Below, piece after piece: positions 37,188 to 45,146 of a DNA stretch of 64,000 bases. The DNA is from Clostridia bacterium. Lineage in GTDB: Bacteria; Bacillota; Clostridia; Oscillospirales; CAG-272. A program made the position numbers and the translations under genes. The notes under the pieces are model-generated. The model searched no databases. It was not told the origin of the DNA and worked only from the letters and a program-made list of their open reading frames with translations. The stretch spans positions 107,290 to 171,289 of the forward strand of contig JAFVVP010000004.1 of the NCBI GenBank assembly GCA_017502135.1, given 5' to 3'. Position 1 is the first letter of the stretch. Every line of letters begins with the position of its first letter.

Positions 37188-37837
37188 AGCGTTTCTGCCG
37201 CACGTTTCTTTATGAGGGCGGCTTCCAGTTTTTCGCGGTCACGATCGAGGAATCCAAGAAAGGAACGGCGGTGGATCGGACAGGGGCCGAGTTCATATAC
37301 GGCAAGCTTATGGGCGGGCGTCGGATACCCTTTGTGCTTCTCAAAACCGTATCCGGGATAAAGCAATTCGTAATCTGCGCACAGACGGTCTCTTGTCACC
37401 TTAGCAATAATGGATGCAGCCGCAATGGAAGGGGAGAGCGCGTCTCCGCCGATAATCGCCTTTGCGGGAATCGTGAAGCCGCGGTTTATGTTTCCGTCCA
37501 CGAGAACGAAATCCGGCTTTACCGAAAGCCCGTCAATCGCACGGCGCATAGCGAGAAGCGAGGCTTCAAGGATATTGATCTCGTCAATCTCCTCGGGGGT
37601 GGCGGATGCCGCGCACCAGGCTATGGCGTTTTCTGTAATCAGATCGTATAATGCATCTCTTTTGCGCTCGGTCAGTTTTTTGGAATCGTCAAGCCCTTCG
37701 GGGAGAAAATCGGGCGGGAGAATACAGGCAGCAGCCACTACCGGTCCCGCAAGGGGGCCGCGGCCGGCTTCGTCGGTGCCTGAAATGAACTTTACGTTTT
37801 CAGTGAGAAACTGTGCGTCAAAAGTGATATCAAGCAT
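37184..37837 (-). CDS. rnhB: Ribonuclease HII
   Basis: A 217-residue enzyme that nicks RNA-DNA hybrids and removes misincorporated ribonucleotides. The start MLDITFDAQ has GGAGGAG upstream and overlaps rbgA by 8 bases; the longer frame only re-reads rbgA. Catalytic acids Asp22 and Glu23 are in GTDEAGRGPLAGPVV; further acids are in ILPPDFLPEGLDDSKKL and VDG. Confidence 0.94.
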   Translation of the reverse strand: MLDITFDAQFLTENVKFISGTDEAGRGPLAGPVVAAACILPPDFLPEGLDDSKKLTERKRDALYDLITENAIAWCAASATPEEIDEINILEASLLAMRRAIDGLSVKPDFVLVDGNINRGFTIPAKAIIGGDALSPSIAAASIIAKVTRDRLCADYELLYPGYGFEKHKGYPTPAHKLAVYELGPCPIHRRSFLGFLDRDREKLEAALIKKRAAETL

Positions 37838-38720
37838 CGGTGTCTCCTCCTTCGGCAAAGGGGGATTCAAGCGTAATTCTGCCGATCTTGCCGCCGCGGA
37901 ATTCATCAAGAAGCATATTGGCGGCACGCTCCGTGTCAATCTCGCCGCCGGAGACGAGGAATCCGCGCTTTCTGCCCACGAGGGAAAGAAGCTCATGCGG
38001 TTTCATCTCGGTAAGCGGCGCTGGATCACCGAGCTTATAGCGCGTGCAGAACAGTGCGGGCGCGACATTCAGAAGGCGCACGCATAGGATGCCCGCCATC
38101 GTTTCGATGTCAAGAATTGCGTCTCTGATGGCACCGGTGAGCGCGAGGTTTTCGCCGATCACAGGATCCTCAAATTTCGGCCAGAGAACGCCGGGCATAT
38201 CAAGAAGATCAATGCCAACGCTGGTCGTTACCCATTGCTTGTTGAGCGTGACGCCGGGGCGGTCTTCGACTTTTGCTTTTTTCGAGCCGCACAGACGGTT
38301 CACCAAAGAGGATTTACCAACGTTCGGAACGCCGACGATCATCGCTTTGAGACGACGACCCGTCATGCCTTTTTCCTCGTACCGCTTCAGCTTGTCGGCG
38401 AGCATACGTCGCACGGTCGGTGCGATCTTGTTCAGATTTTCACCCGTGATGCAGTCGATCGAGAGGGCCTCGGCGCCTTCGGCGCGGCACGCCTCGATCC
38501 ATTTTGCAGTAACGGCGGGATCGGCAAGCGAGGATTTCGTAAGAAGGACGAGGCGCGGCTTGCCGTCTGTCAGTGATTTGATTTCGGGGTTTTGTGAACT
38601 CTGCGGGATGCGCGCATCTCTCAGCTCGAGTGTGATATCGACAAGTTTGAGGTTTTCCGCGATCATACGGCGTGTTTTCGCCATATGGCCGGGGAACCAC
38701 TGGATCGTTTGTGAAGGCAT
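37830..38720 (-). CDS. rbgA: Ribosome biogenesis GTPase (YlqF/RbgA)
   Basis: A 296-residue circularly permuted GTPase: G4 TKSS (61-64) comes before G1 GVPNVGKSS (130-138), then G3 DMPG near 177. The N-terminal WFPGHMAKTRR is the family hallmark. In Bacillota it drives late 50S assembly. It heads a compact rbgA-rnhB-yraN-dipeptidase run. Confidence 0.95.
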   Translation of the reverse strand: MPSQTIQWFPGHMAKTRRMIAENLKLVDITLELRDARIPQSSQNPEIKSLTDGKPRLVLLTKSSLADPAVTAKWIEACRAEGAEALSIDCITGENLNKIAPTVRRMLADKLKRYEEKGMTGRRLKAMIVGVPNVGKSSLVNRLCGSKKAKVEDRPGVTLNKQWVTTSVGIDLLDMPGVLWPKFEDPVIGENLALTGAIRDAILDIETMAGILCVRLLNVAPALFCTRYKLGDPAPLTEMKPHELLSLVGRKRGFLVSGGEIDTERAANMLLDEFRGGKIGRITLESPFAEGGDTDA

Positions 38721-38763
38721 ACACCGTCCTCCTTACCGTAGAAAATTGAATAGGCAGAATGGA

Positions 38764-39399
38764 TCAATCAAAAATCGTGAATCGGTCGAAAGGGAATACT
38801 CTGACGATCGCGCGGCCGACGATACAGCGCTCGTCAATGAGACCGATGTCTCTCGAACGGCTGTCAGCCGAGTGATTGCGGTTATCGCCCATGACGAAAA
38901 GGTATCCCTCAGGGATCGTTATCGGATAGTCCCAATCAGAGGTGCGGCGGTCATCCGTTTCGATTTTTACGTACGGCTCGTCTATGACTTTGCCGTCGAC
39001 CGTAACGGTCCACGTGTCAAAATCGATATCTACGACTTGTCCTTCGGTGGCAATCACGCGTTTTACGATCGGCTTGTTGTAGTAGCGGAGTCCGACATTG
39101 TGGACGACGACGATATCGCCCTGTTTCGGCGTATAGTTGATACCGCCGACGAGGAGATAGTCGCCCTCGATAAGCGTATTTTCCATAGACGGGCCTTCCA
39201 CTACCGTTGGGCGGATGAGAAAGGTGAATACCGTCAAAATAATAGCGGCGCAGAATACGAACAACTCGAGCACGTCAAAGATTTCTCCTGCGGCTTTCAT
39301 AAGAAAATTGCCGCCTTTTGGGGATTTTTCGCTATTCTCAATCTCTCCGGTTTCTTCCTCGACGAGTTCATTTTTGTTCAGATTGTCCTTGGAATCCAT
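38764..39399 (-). CDS. lepB: Signal peptidase I
   Basis: A 211-residue single-TM peptidase; the start MDSKDNLN has AAAGGAG upstream. Acidic cytoplasmic tail 1-40, TM about 44-62, catalytic Ser71 in GPSMENT, Lys113 in VKRVIATEG, and the conserved GDNRNHSADSRSRDIG near 170. It removes Sec/Tat signal peptides on the outer face of the membrane. Confidence 0.94.
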   Translation of the reverse strand: MDSKDNLNKNELVEEETGEIENSEKSPKGGNFLMKAAGEIFDVLELFVFCAAIILTVFTFLIRPTVVEGPSMENTLIEGDYLLVGGINYTPKQGDIVVVHNVGLRYYNKPIVKRVIATEGQVVDIDFDTWTVTVDGKVIDEPYVKIETDDRRTSDWDYPITIPEGYLFVMGDNRNHSADSRSRDIGLIDERCIVGRAIVRVFPFDRFTIFD

Positions 39400-39430
39400 A
39401 AAGGGCTCCTTTCTCAAGGTCGTTAGAGAA

Positions 39431-40645
39431 TTATTTTTCAATCATATAGCCGAGGAGCGTACTGCCGTCTGCTATGTAGTTATTGAGGGCACCGGCGTTC
39501 GCTTCGGAGAATTTTTTCATACCGCTGACTTCTTTTCTCGAATCATAGAGGAAGAAGGGGACGGCTTCGTGGGAATGCGTGCGGATCTCGATAGGCGTGG
39601 GATGATCGGGCAGGACGAGGATCTTGAAATCCTCGCCGCGCTCTTTGAGATATGCGAGTACGGGGGCGAGAATGAGTGCGTCGATCTTTTCGATCGCTTT
39701 TACTTTGACATCAAGCTCACCGCGGTGGCCGCATTCGTCCGGTGCTTCCACGTGTACGTATACGAAATCGCTTCCGTTTTCAAAAGCGGAGATAGCGGCG
39801 TTTGCCTTGTTCTCGTACGAGGTGTGATAGTTGCCCGTAGCGCCTTCCACGTTCACGACCTCCATGCCGGCGCAAAGGCCGATACCCTTAATGAGGTCGA
39901 CGGCGGAGATAACCGTCCCTTTGACACCCCATTTTTCGGTGAAAGAGGGAAGTGCCGGCTTCTTTCCGGGGCTCCAAAGCCACGGGGAGTTCGCGGGACG
40001 TAGTCCGCGGCGGCGTCTTTCTTCATTTACGGGGTGGTGATTGAGGACATCGTAACCGGCTTTCATAAAAGCAAGGAATTCACCGCCGCCGTTTTCTTCT
40101 TTCGGCAGGTGATCGCCGATACGCTGCCCGATGATATCGTGCGGGCGGTCAAAGTCGTACCGATCGTCTGCATTCTCCCAAACGAGGCAGTGGCGGTAGC
40201 TGATACCGGTATGAAGCTTTCTGCCCGCCATGGGGAGCGCTTCGTTCAATGCTTTGATGAGCTCTGCCGCTTCTTCGGTCGTGATCTCGTCTGCACTGTG
40301 GTCCAGCATGTGTCGATCCTCGTAATTTTCTTCTTCCTCAGAGAGGGTAACGACGTTGCAGCGGATCGCGGTGTCATTCTCGCCGAGCGTCAGCCCCATG
40401 CTTACAGCTTCGAGGGGAGAGCGCCCTTTCGAATAGACGGCGGGATCGTAGGAGAGAATAGCGAGATTGGCGGTGTCGCTTTCCGGTACCATGTGTGCAG
40501 GAACGTTCATAGCCGTACCGCCGACGGAGAGGGAGGCGAGAGCGTCCATATGCTTTTTATCGGCGACCTCCATCGGCGTTTTGCCGCCGAGCTCGGGACA
40601 CGGGCGGTCAGCCATGCCGTCGGGAATGAGAACAAAATATTTCAT
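39431..40645 (-). CDS. apgM: Cofactor-independent phosphoglycerate mutase (archaeal-type, ApgM)
   Basis: A 404-residue alkaline-phosphatase-superfamily protein. N-terminal metal site MKYFVLIPDGMADRPCPELGGKTP, nucleophile region ATPAHMVPESDTANLAILSYDP near 50-75 and C-terminal metal ligands ILVLPDHPTPIEIRTHS near 340. This matches the ApgM/ThrB2-like family rather than GpmI. Glycolytic activity is likely, but some relatives act on phosphohomoserine. Confidence 0.88.
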   Translation of the reverse strand: MKYFVLIPDGMADRPCPELGGKTPMEVADKKHMDALASLSVGGTAMNVPAHMVPESDTANLAILSYDPAVYSKGRSPLEAVSMGLTLGENDTAIRCNVVTLSEEEENYEDRHMLDHSADEITTEEAAELIKALNEALPMAGRKLHTGISYRHCLVWENADDRYDFDRPHDIIGQRIGDHLPKEENGGGEFLAFMKAGYDVLNHHPVNEERRRRGLRPANSPWLWSPGKKPALPSFTEKWGVKGTVISAVDLIKGIGLCAGMEVVNVEGATGNYHTSYENKANAAISAFENGSDFVYVHVEAPDECGHRGELDVKVKAIEKIDALILAPVLAYLKERGEDFKILVLPDHPTPIEIRTHSHEAVPFFLYDSRKEVSGMKKFSEANAGALNNYIADGSTLLGYMIEK

Positions 40646-40766
40646 ATCGGTAATACGGAGCCTCTGTGAGGCTTACCCCTTTCTGAGAGTTCAAATGTAA
40701 GGGAGATATACTCCTCAAAACAGTTACAAAAACGGTGGGCGTTAATCAAAAAACATACCAATATAT

Positions 40767-40795
40767 AGTATATCACAAACTACGGTGAAGTACAA
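40767..40795 (-). promoter_or_regulatory. Promoter of apgM
   Basis: On the minus strand TTGTAC (40795-40790) and TATACT (40772-40767) have a 17-base spacer. Together with the rpsT promoter it occupies the 40646-40980 gap, in which no gene is seen. Confidence 0.65.
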
Positions 40796-40869
40796 GGTTT
40801 TTTCACAAAATCCTTTCCGAGTTCTAAAGAAAAAGTTTGAAAAAATTTCTAAAATCTTTTTGAAATCTA

Positions 40870-40898
40870 TTGAAATCAAAAAGAAAGTGTGTTATAAT
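40870..40898 (+). promoter_or_regulatory. Promoter of rpsT
   Basis: TTGAAA (40870-40875) and TATAAT (40893-40898) have a 17-base spacer; it leaves a leader of about 75 bases before the TTG start. Confidence 0.8.
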
Positions 40899-40980
40899 AC
40901 ATAACTGTATGAAAGGATGTCGGCATCCCCTCTCAGATGCGGCGTCCGGGGATTTGAATTTTACGTAGGAGGTGAATCTT

Positions 40981-41244
40981 TTGCCGATCATCAAGAGTGC
41001 GAAGAAGCGCGTTAAGGTTACTGCAACCAAAACCCTTCAGAACAAGATGTTCAAGAGCCTGTACCGTACTACCGTGAAGAAGTTCCTCGCGGCTGTTGAA
41101 GCAGGTAACAAGGAAGAAGCAGTTGTGGCTTACAAGGCTGCTGTCAAGAAGGCAGACCAGGCTGCTAAGCGCGGCATTATCCACAAGAACGCTGCTGCTC
41201 ACAAGAAGAGTCAGTTTACGAAGCTCCTCAACAGCATGAACTGA
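40981..41244 (+). CDS. rpsT: 30S ribosomal protein S20, TTG start
   Basis: An 87-residue ribosomal protein; PIIKSAKKRVKVTATKTLQNK is the S20 N-terminus. The start is TTG at 40981, 7-8 bases after AGGAGG. The upstream in-frame GTG at 40972 lies inside the SD and cannot be used. Enterobacterial rpsT also uses UUG, where the weak start is tied to autoregulation. Monocistronic, with its own promoter and terminator. Confidence 0.95.
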   Translation: MPIIKSAKKRVKVTATKTLQNKMFKSLYRTTVKKFLAAVEAGNKEEAVVAYKAAVKKADQAAKRGIIHKNAAAHKKSQFTKLLNSMN

Positions 41245-41263
41245 TTTGTTTCATCAAAAACAA

Positions 41264-41295
41264 TATGCCCGTCTGGCTGCGACGGGCTTTTTGTT
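41264..41295 (+). terminator. Terminator of rpsT
   Basis: Stem GCCCGTC/GACGGGC is followed by TTTTTGTTT. Confidence 0.75.
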
Positions 41296-41311
41296 TCACT
41301 TTTTTTAATGC

Positions 41312-41340
41312 TTGCGGGGTTTTATCTGGCGTGGTATAAT
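41312..41340 (+). promoter_or_regulatory. Promoter of the MBL-fold gene
   Basis: TTGCGG (41312-41317) and TATAAT (41335-41340) have a 17-base spacer. Confidence 0.65.
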
Positions 41341-41369
41341 ATAACCAACATTTTGGGGAGTTGCGTATT

Positions 41370-42143
41370 ATGAAGATACATTTTCTCGGGACCTGTGCCG
41401 GTACGGAGCCGATGATGGGAAGACAGCATATGTCTTTTGTAATAGAGACAAGAGGTGCTCTTTACTGGTTTGACGCGGGAGAGGGATGTTCCCGTACCGC
41501 TCACATTAAAGGACTTGATCTTTTATCCGTGAAAGCGGTCGTGATCTCACACCCGCATATGGATCACACGGGCGGACTCGCTAATCTTATATGGAATATA
41601 TCTGCGATTTCTGCTAATTACGGACTGCCGCATAAATTTGGGGAGCTCTTGCTTTTTGTGCCTCTTAAGAATGTGTGGAGCGGTGCGGAGACACTTCTCG
41701 ATGCGGACGGCGCCAGTTACAAGAGACGTTTGTCGGTTGTCCCCTGTTTGATGACGGACGGCGTCCTTTTCGATGACGGCGCTGTCAAGATTACGGCGTA
41801 TCACAATATGCATATCCGCCGTGCGGAGGGTGAACCGTGGCGCTCGTTCAGCTTCCGTATCGAGGCGGAAGGGAAGGCGATTGTCTACTCCGGTGACATT
41901 CGAGAACTTCAGGAGCTCGATTCAGCGATCGGCGAGGGATGCGATTGCGCCATCACGGAGACAGGACATTTCAAGATTGATGCTGTTCATGCTTACTACG
42001 CTGAAAAAAACGTAGGATGTGTTTATTTCAGTCATAACGGCAGAGAGATTCTCGGTGATTCCGAGGGCAGCCGAGAAAAGGTGGCCGCATTGTTCGGATG
42101 CCGCGGGGTGATTGCCGAGGACTGCATGACGGTGGACGTGTGA
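41370..42143 (+). CDS. MBL-fold metallohydrolase
   Basis: A 257-residue metallo-beta-lactamase-fold protein; ATG at 41370 has GGGGAG upstream. Metal motif SHPHMDHTGG (HxHxDH at 61-66), then a later Asp (YSGDIREL) and His (FSHNGRE). It resembles RNase Z/PhnP-like small MBL proteins, but the substrate is not determinable. Monocistronic. Confidence 0.85.
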   Translation: MKIHFLGTCAGTEPMMGRQHMSFVIETRGALYWFDAGEGCSRTAHIKGLDLLSVKAVVISHPHMDHTGGLANLIWNISAISANYGLPHKFGELLLFVPLKNVWSGAETLLDADGASYKRRLSVVPCLMTDGVLFDDGAVKITAYHNMHIRRAEGEPWRSFSFRIEAEGKAIVYSGDIRELQELDSAIGEGCDCAITETGHFKIDAVHAYYAEKNVGCVYFSHNGREILGDSEGSREKVAALFGCRGVIAEDCMTVDV

Positions 42144-42156
42144 GTAGATAAATAAA

Positions 42157-42182
42157 AAAGGACTGTTTAGACAGTCCTTTTT
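42157..42182. terminator. Bidirectional terminator between MBL gene and symporter gene
   Basis: Arms AAGGACTGT/ACAGTCCTT with a TTAG loop, A run before and T run after. Confidence 0.8.
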
Positions 42183-42189
42183 GTGTGGA

Positions 42190-43728
42190 TTATTCCTCGT
42201 CCAGTTTCTGTGCCATTTCCGCTTGAATCTCGGGATCGTAGGAAAGAATCGGCTCTTCCTCTTTTCCTTTGATCTTGCGGTTTACGTAGTTCTTCGTGAT
42301 CTTCATTACAAGAGGGAAGAGCACAACAACGCCGATCAAGTTGGGGATCATCATAAGCCCGTTGAACGTGTCGGAAATGTCCCATGCCAGAGAGGACGTC
42401 ATAACTGCACCGAACATAATGGTAATGATGTGGATGATCTTGAATACAATGGTGGATTTAGTGCCAAACAGATATTCCCAAGCCTTCGTGCCGTAGTGGG
42501 ACCAGCCGAGAACGGTGGTGAAAGCGAAGAGGAACATAGCAATCGCGATGAATTTCTCGCCGATATCGCCCCAGGAGAAGACCTGGTTGAATGCGCCGGC
42601 AACGAGAGTGGCATCGGTGTATCCTTCGAGAATCGCACCGGTTTCGGTGTTGTATGCACCGGAGGTGAGAACGACGAGGGCAGTCATGGTGCAGACGATC
42701 ATCGTATCTGCGAACACCTCAAAGATGCCCCACATACCCTGTTTTACGGGTTCTTTGATGTTGGAGTTGGCATGTACCATAACAGAAGAACCGAGACCGG
42801 CTTCGTTCGAGAACACGCCGCGCTTGAAGCCTTGTGTCATGACTTTGGATACTACAACACCGATACCGCCGCCGACAGCAGCCGTAGGTGTAAATGCGTT
42901 CACAAAGATGGATCTGAATGCGGGCAGGATGGAAGCGTAGTTGATGCCGATGATAACAAGGCTGCCTGTTACGAACAGAACGACCATGAAGGGCACGATC
43001 TTTTCGGCAACGTTAGCAATACGCTTCAGACCGCCGAGGATGATGAGGGATGCGAGGATCATGAGAACAGCACCCAGAAGTACGTTGTAGAGGCTGATGC
43101 CGTCAAAGAGCATGACGGAGGATAGAGCCTGTACGTCGAACGCGGCAGCAACGTTGGCAACGATCTTGTTAACCTGACCCATAGAGCCGATACCGAACGA
43201 AGCGAGCAGGGTAAAGACGCAGAACAGAATGGCCAGGATCTTTGCGGGGATTTTAAGACCTTTCTTTTTGCCTACGCCGTCAGTGAGGTAATACATCGCA
43301 CCGCCGGACCATTCGCCGGCTTTATTGCGGCGGCGGAAGTACATACCGAGAACGTTTTCGGAGTAGTTGGTCATCATGCCGAAGAAGGCGGCTACCCACA
43401 TCCAGAAGACCGCACCTGCACCGCCGATGCAGATAGCGGCGGCAACGCCGGCGATATTACCGGTACCTACCGTGGCGGCCAGCGCCGTGCAGAGAGCCTG
43501 GAACGGGGAAATGGATCCTTTTTCTTTACTGTGGCGGATTACGTCCTTATTGAAGAGGCTGCCGATAGTGTTTTTCCACCAGTGGCGCAGGTGAGACACC
43601 TGAAACCACTTTGTTACACAGGTCATAAGAATACCCGTGCCGATGAGCAGAACAAGACCTGTCATGCCCCAAACGAAGCCGTTAACGGAGTTATTGATGT
43701 CGGTGATGTTTTGTAAAAATGCGCTCAT
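42190..43728 (-). CDS. Alanine/glycine:cation symporter (AGCS family)
   Basis: A 512-residue membrane transporter with about 10-11 hydrophobic segments. AGCS features include ALCTALAATVGTGNIAGVAAAICIGGAGAVFWMWVAAF near residue 75-110, FSNEAGLGSS near 310 and GAYNTETGA near 370. It imports alanine or glycine with Na+. The upstream tandem glycine riboswitch points to glycine as a physiological substrate. Confidence 0.94.
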   Translation of the reverse strand: MSAFLQNITDINNSVNGFVWGMTGLVLLIGTGILMTCVTKWFQVSHLRHWWKNTIGSLFNKDVIRHSKEKGSISPFQALCTALAATVGTGNIAGVAAAICIGGAGAVFWMWVAAFFGMMTNYSENVLGMYFRRRNKAGEWSGGAMYYLTDGVGKKKGLKIPAKILAILFCVFTLLASFGIGSMGQVNKIVANVAAAFDVQALSSVMLFDGISLYNVLLGAVLMILASLIILGGLKRIANVAEKIVPFMVVLFVTGSLVIIGINYASILPAFRSIFVNAFTPTAAVGGGIGVVVSKVMTQGFKRGVFSNEAGLGSSVMVHANSNIKEPVKQGMWGIFEVFADTMIVCTMTALVVLTSGAYNTETGAILEGYTDATLVAGAFNQVFSWGDIGEKFIAIAMFLFAFTTVLGWSHYGTKAWEYLFGTKSTIVFKIIHIITIMFGAVMTSSLAWDISDTFNGLMMIPNLIGVVVLFPLVMKITKNYVNRKIKGKEEEPILSYDPEIQAEMAQKLDEE

Positions 43729-43764
43729 TTGGTTCTTTTCTCCTTTGGTATAATTTTAAACGTG

Positions 43765-43800
43765 TAAAAACAAAAAATGGCTTGCGCAAAAGCGCAAACC
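43765..43800 (-). terminator. Leader terminator of the glycine riboswitch
   Basis: On the minus strand GGTTTGCGC-TTTT-GCGCAAGCC is followed by ATTTTTTGTTTTT, between the second aptamer and the gene. It is the likely expression platform. Confidence 0.75.
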
Positions 43801-43839
43801 ACTAAATAAACGCATAAACAAAAACACAAAGATACCATG

Positions 43840-44000
43840 TTGAAACTTTGTCCTTTTGCCTGAGAGATTAGCGATTAACGCCTTGCACCTTCGGCACTCA
43901 ACTGAATGAGGTTCTCCAAAGTTTTGTCGGTCTACAGTCTTCATCCGGACACCGGAAGCCTGAGAGTGTTACTCCTTCGGCAGCAAAAGCTTTTCCTGCA
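43840..44000 (-). ncRNA. Tandem glycine riboswitch
   Basis: Minus-strand reading shows two copies of the glycine aptamer core. The first is GCCGAAGGAGTAA...CTCTCAGGC. The second is TGGAGAACC...GCCGAAGGTGCAA...CTCTCAGGCAAAAGGAC. Both copies keep the conserved CCGAAGG and CTCTCAGGC segments. It lies between a good promoter and an intrinsic terminator in front of an AGCS symporter. Confidence 0.9.
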
Positions 44001-44028
44001 AACGTCATCCAAAAAACTATTTTTTTGT

Positions 44029-44057
44029 ATTATACTACATATTTCGCCATTATGCAA
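44029..44057 (-). promoter_or_regulatory. Promoter of the riboswitch-symporter transcript
   Basis: On the minus strand TTGCAT (44057-44052) and TATAAT (44034-44029) have a 17-base spacer. Confidence 0.75.
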
Positions 44058-44079
44058 TAGTAAATGAAAATTTTTAAAT

Positions 44080-44113
44080 ATTTTGGGAACACGGCATGCC
44101 GTGTTCCCAAAAT
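44080..44113. repeat. 34-bp perfect palindrome
   Basis: The two 17-base halves are exact reverse complements with no loop (left half ATTTTGGGAACACGGCA). It lies 23 bases upstream of the riboswitch promoter -35. It could be a terminator for leftward transcripts from island 2 or a dimeric regulator site. It is flanked by a second hairpin at 44131-44162. Confidence 0.7.
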
Positions 44114-44130
44114 CATTATTGCGAAACGAA

Positions 44131-44166
44131 AACAAGCCCGCCACATTTGTGACGGGCTTGTTTTTG
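44131..44166. terminator. Terminator downstream of island 2
   Basis: Arms AACAAGCCCG/CGGGCTTGTT with a 12-base loop; T-rich on both exits. It serves the minus-strand 44292 gene. Confidence 0.7.
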
Positions 44167-44291
44167 TGCAAAGGCTATGAAAAAGATATTTTTGTGGTTT
44201 GCTTACGGGATTTGAACTCTCGCGCTATTGTCAATAGTACATTAATTATTTACTAAATTCATCATCGTCGGAATCCCTTATGGGCAAAAGA

Positions 44292-45098
44292 TTATTCCTT
44301 TTTGCTCAAGGAACAAGAAATACCAAATTCAACTCCACAAATCTTTCCCATTTCATGAGCATCAACACTTATTTCGCATCTAAAATCGTATCCGTTCTTC
44401 AATTCGAGTACCTGTAATTGATTTGACGTTACATCGACATATAAATCCTTTATTGGTGCGTTTTCCTTATTTAATACTGCAATTCGAAATTCATTTTGAT
44501 ATTTATATTTGCTTCTTTTATGGAAACAACAGTCTAACGAATACTCCTTTGAGTGTATATCAAATTGCGGAATATAATCATAATCATCATATGACACCTT
44601 TTTGGACATATAACTAAACTTTTTTGCTTTCAGCTTATCTAATATTTGATGTATAAATTCATCATCGAATATTATTATTGCACAATTTTCTACTCCACCT
44701 TTATCTTTACATAACTCTGTTAATAAAGCTGCCGGTATTTCAAGTAAAAATTCTGTTTCACTTTCTTTTTTAAATTCCTTTAAACCAACACCGTAACAAC
44801 AAAAGGCACACTGCTTTGCATTAATTCTTATATTGTTCCCCGATCTGTATCCATGTATTTCTTCAAAATCTGAATCATTGGTTCCAATGTATATTTGAAC
44901 CTTTTGAGTTAAACTTGCCTCATAAGAATCACCTATATTTTGTTGCCCTTCTGACTCCATTGTTCTGTAATCATCTAAAAGTCCAAAGTAAACTTGTCCA
45001 TCTTTCAGAAAATTATTAATATATTTTTTCTCAATGATTTTAAAGAAAACAACAAAATCATTATTATCTTTTATGTCCTCTATACGAAACACAAACAA
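44292..45098 (-). CDS. Unknown protein, partner of zinc-ribbon nuclease 2 (weak DUF2971 resemblance)
   Basis: A 268-residue protein not firmly recognised. The N-terminal part (FKIIEKKYINNFLKDGQVYFGLLDDYRTMES) and the C-terminal CCFHKRSKYKYQNEFRIAVLN segment resemble the layout of DUF2971-type proteins found near phage-defence genes. A cysteine-rich stretch (CAFCCYG) lies near residue 95. No catalytic motif is assigned. It starts 48 bases after the zinc-ribbon nuclease gene on the same strand, the same position that the DUF2513-like gene has in island 1. AT-rich. Confidence 0.5.
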   Translation of the reverse strand: MFVFRIEDIKDNNDFVVFFKIIEKKYINNFLKDGQVYFGLLDDYRTMESEGQQNIGDSYEASLTQKVQIYIGTNDSDFEEIHGYRSGNNIRINAKQCAFCCYGVGLKEFKKESETEFLLEIPAALLTELCKDKGGVENCAIIIFDDEFIHQILDKLKAKKFSYMSKKVSYDDYDYIPQFDIHSKEYSLDCCFHKRSKYKYQNEFRIAVLNKENAPIKDLYVDVTSNQLQVLELKNGYDFRCEISVDAHEMGKICGVEFGISCSLSKKE

Positions 45099-45146
45099 AC
45101 TCCTTACGTATAACTTGTTTTATGAAGGTAGCAATAAGCATAATGT

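Noticed and set aside
44185-44225. tRNA T-arm-like sequence (GTTCAAATCCC on the minus strand) near island 2, and similar ones near 21385 and 21530
   Set aside because: The flanking stems do not pair and no acceptor or anticodon arm is present. They could be decayed att remnants, but the similarity is too short to claim.
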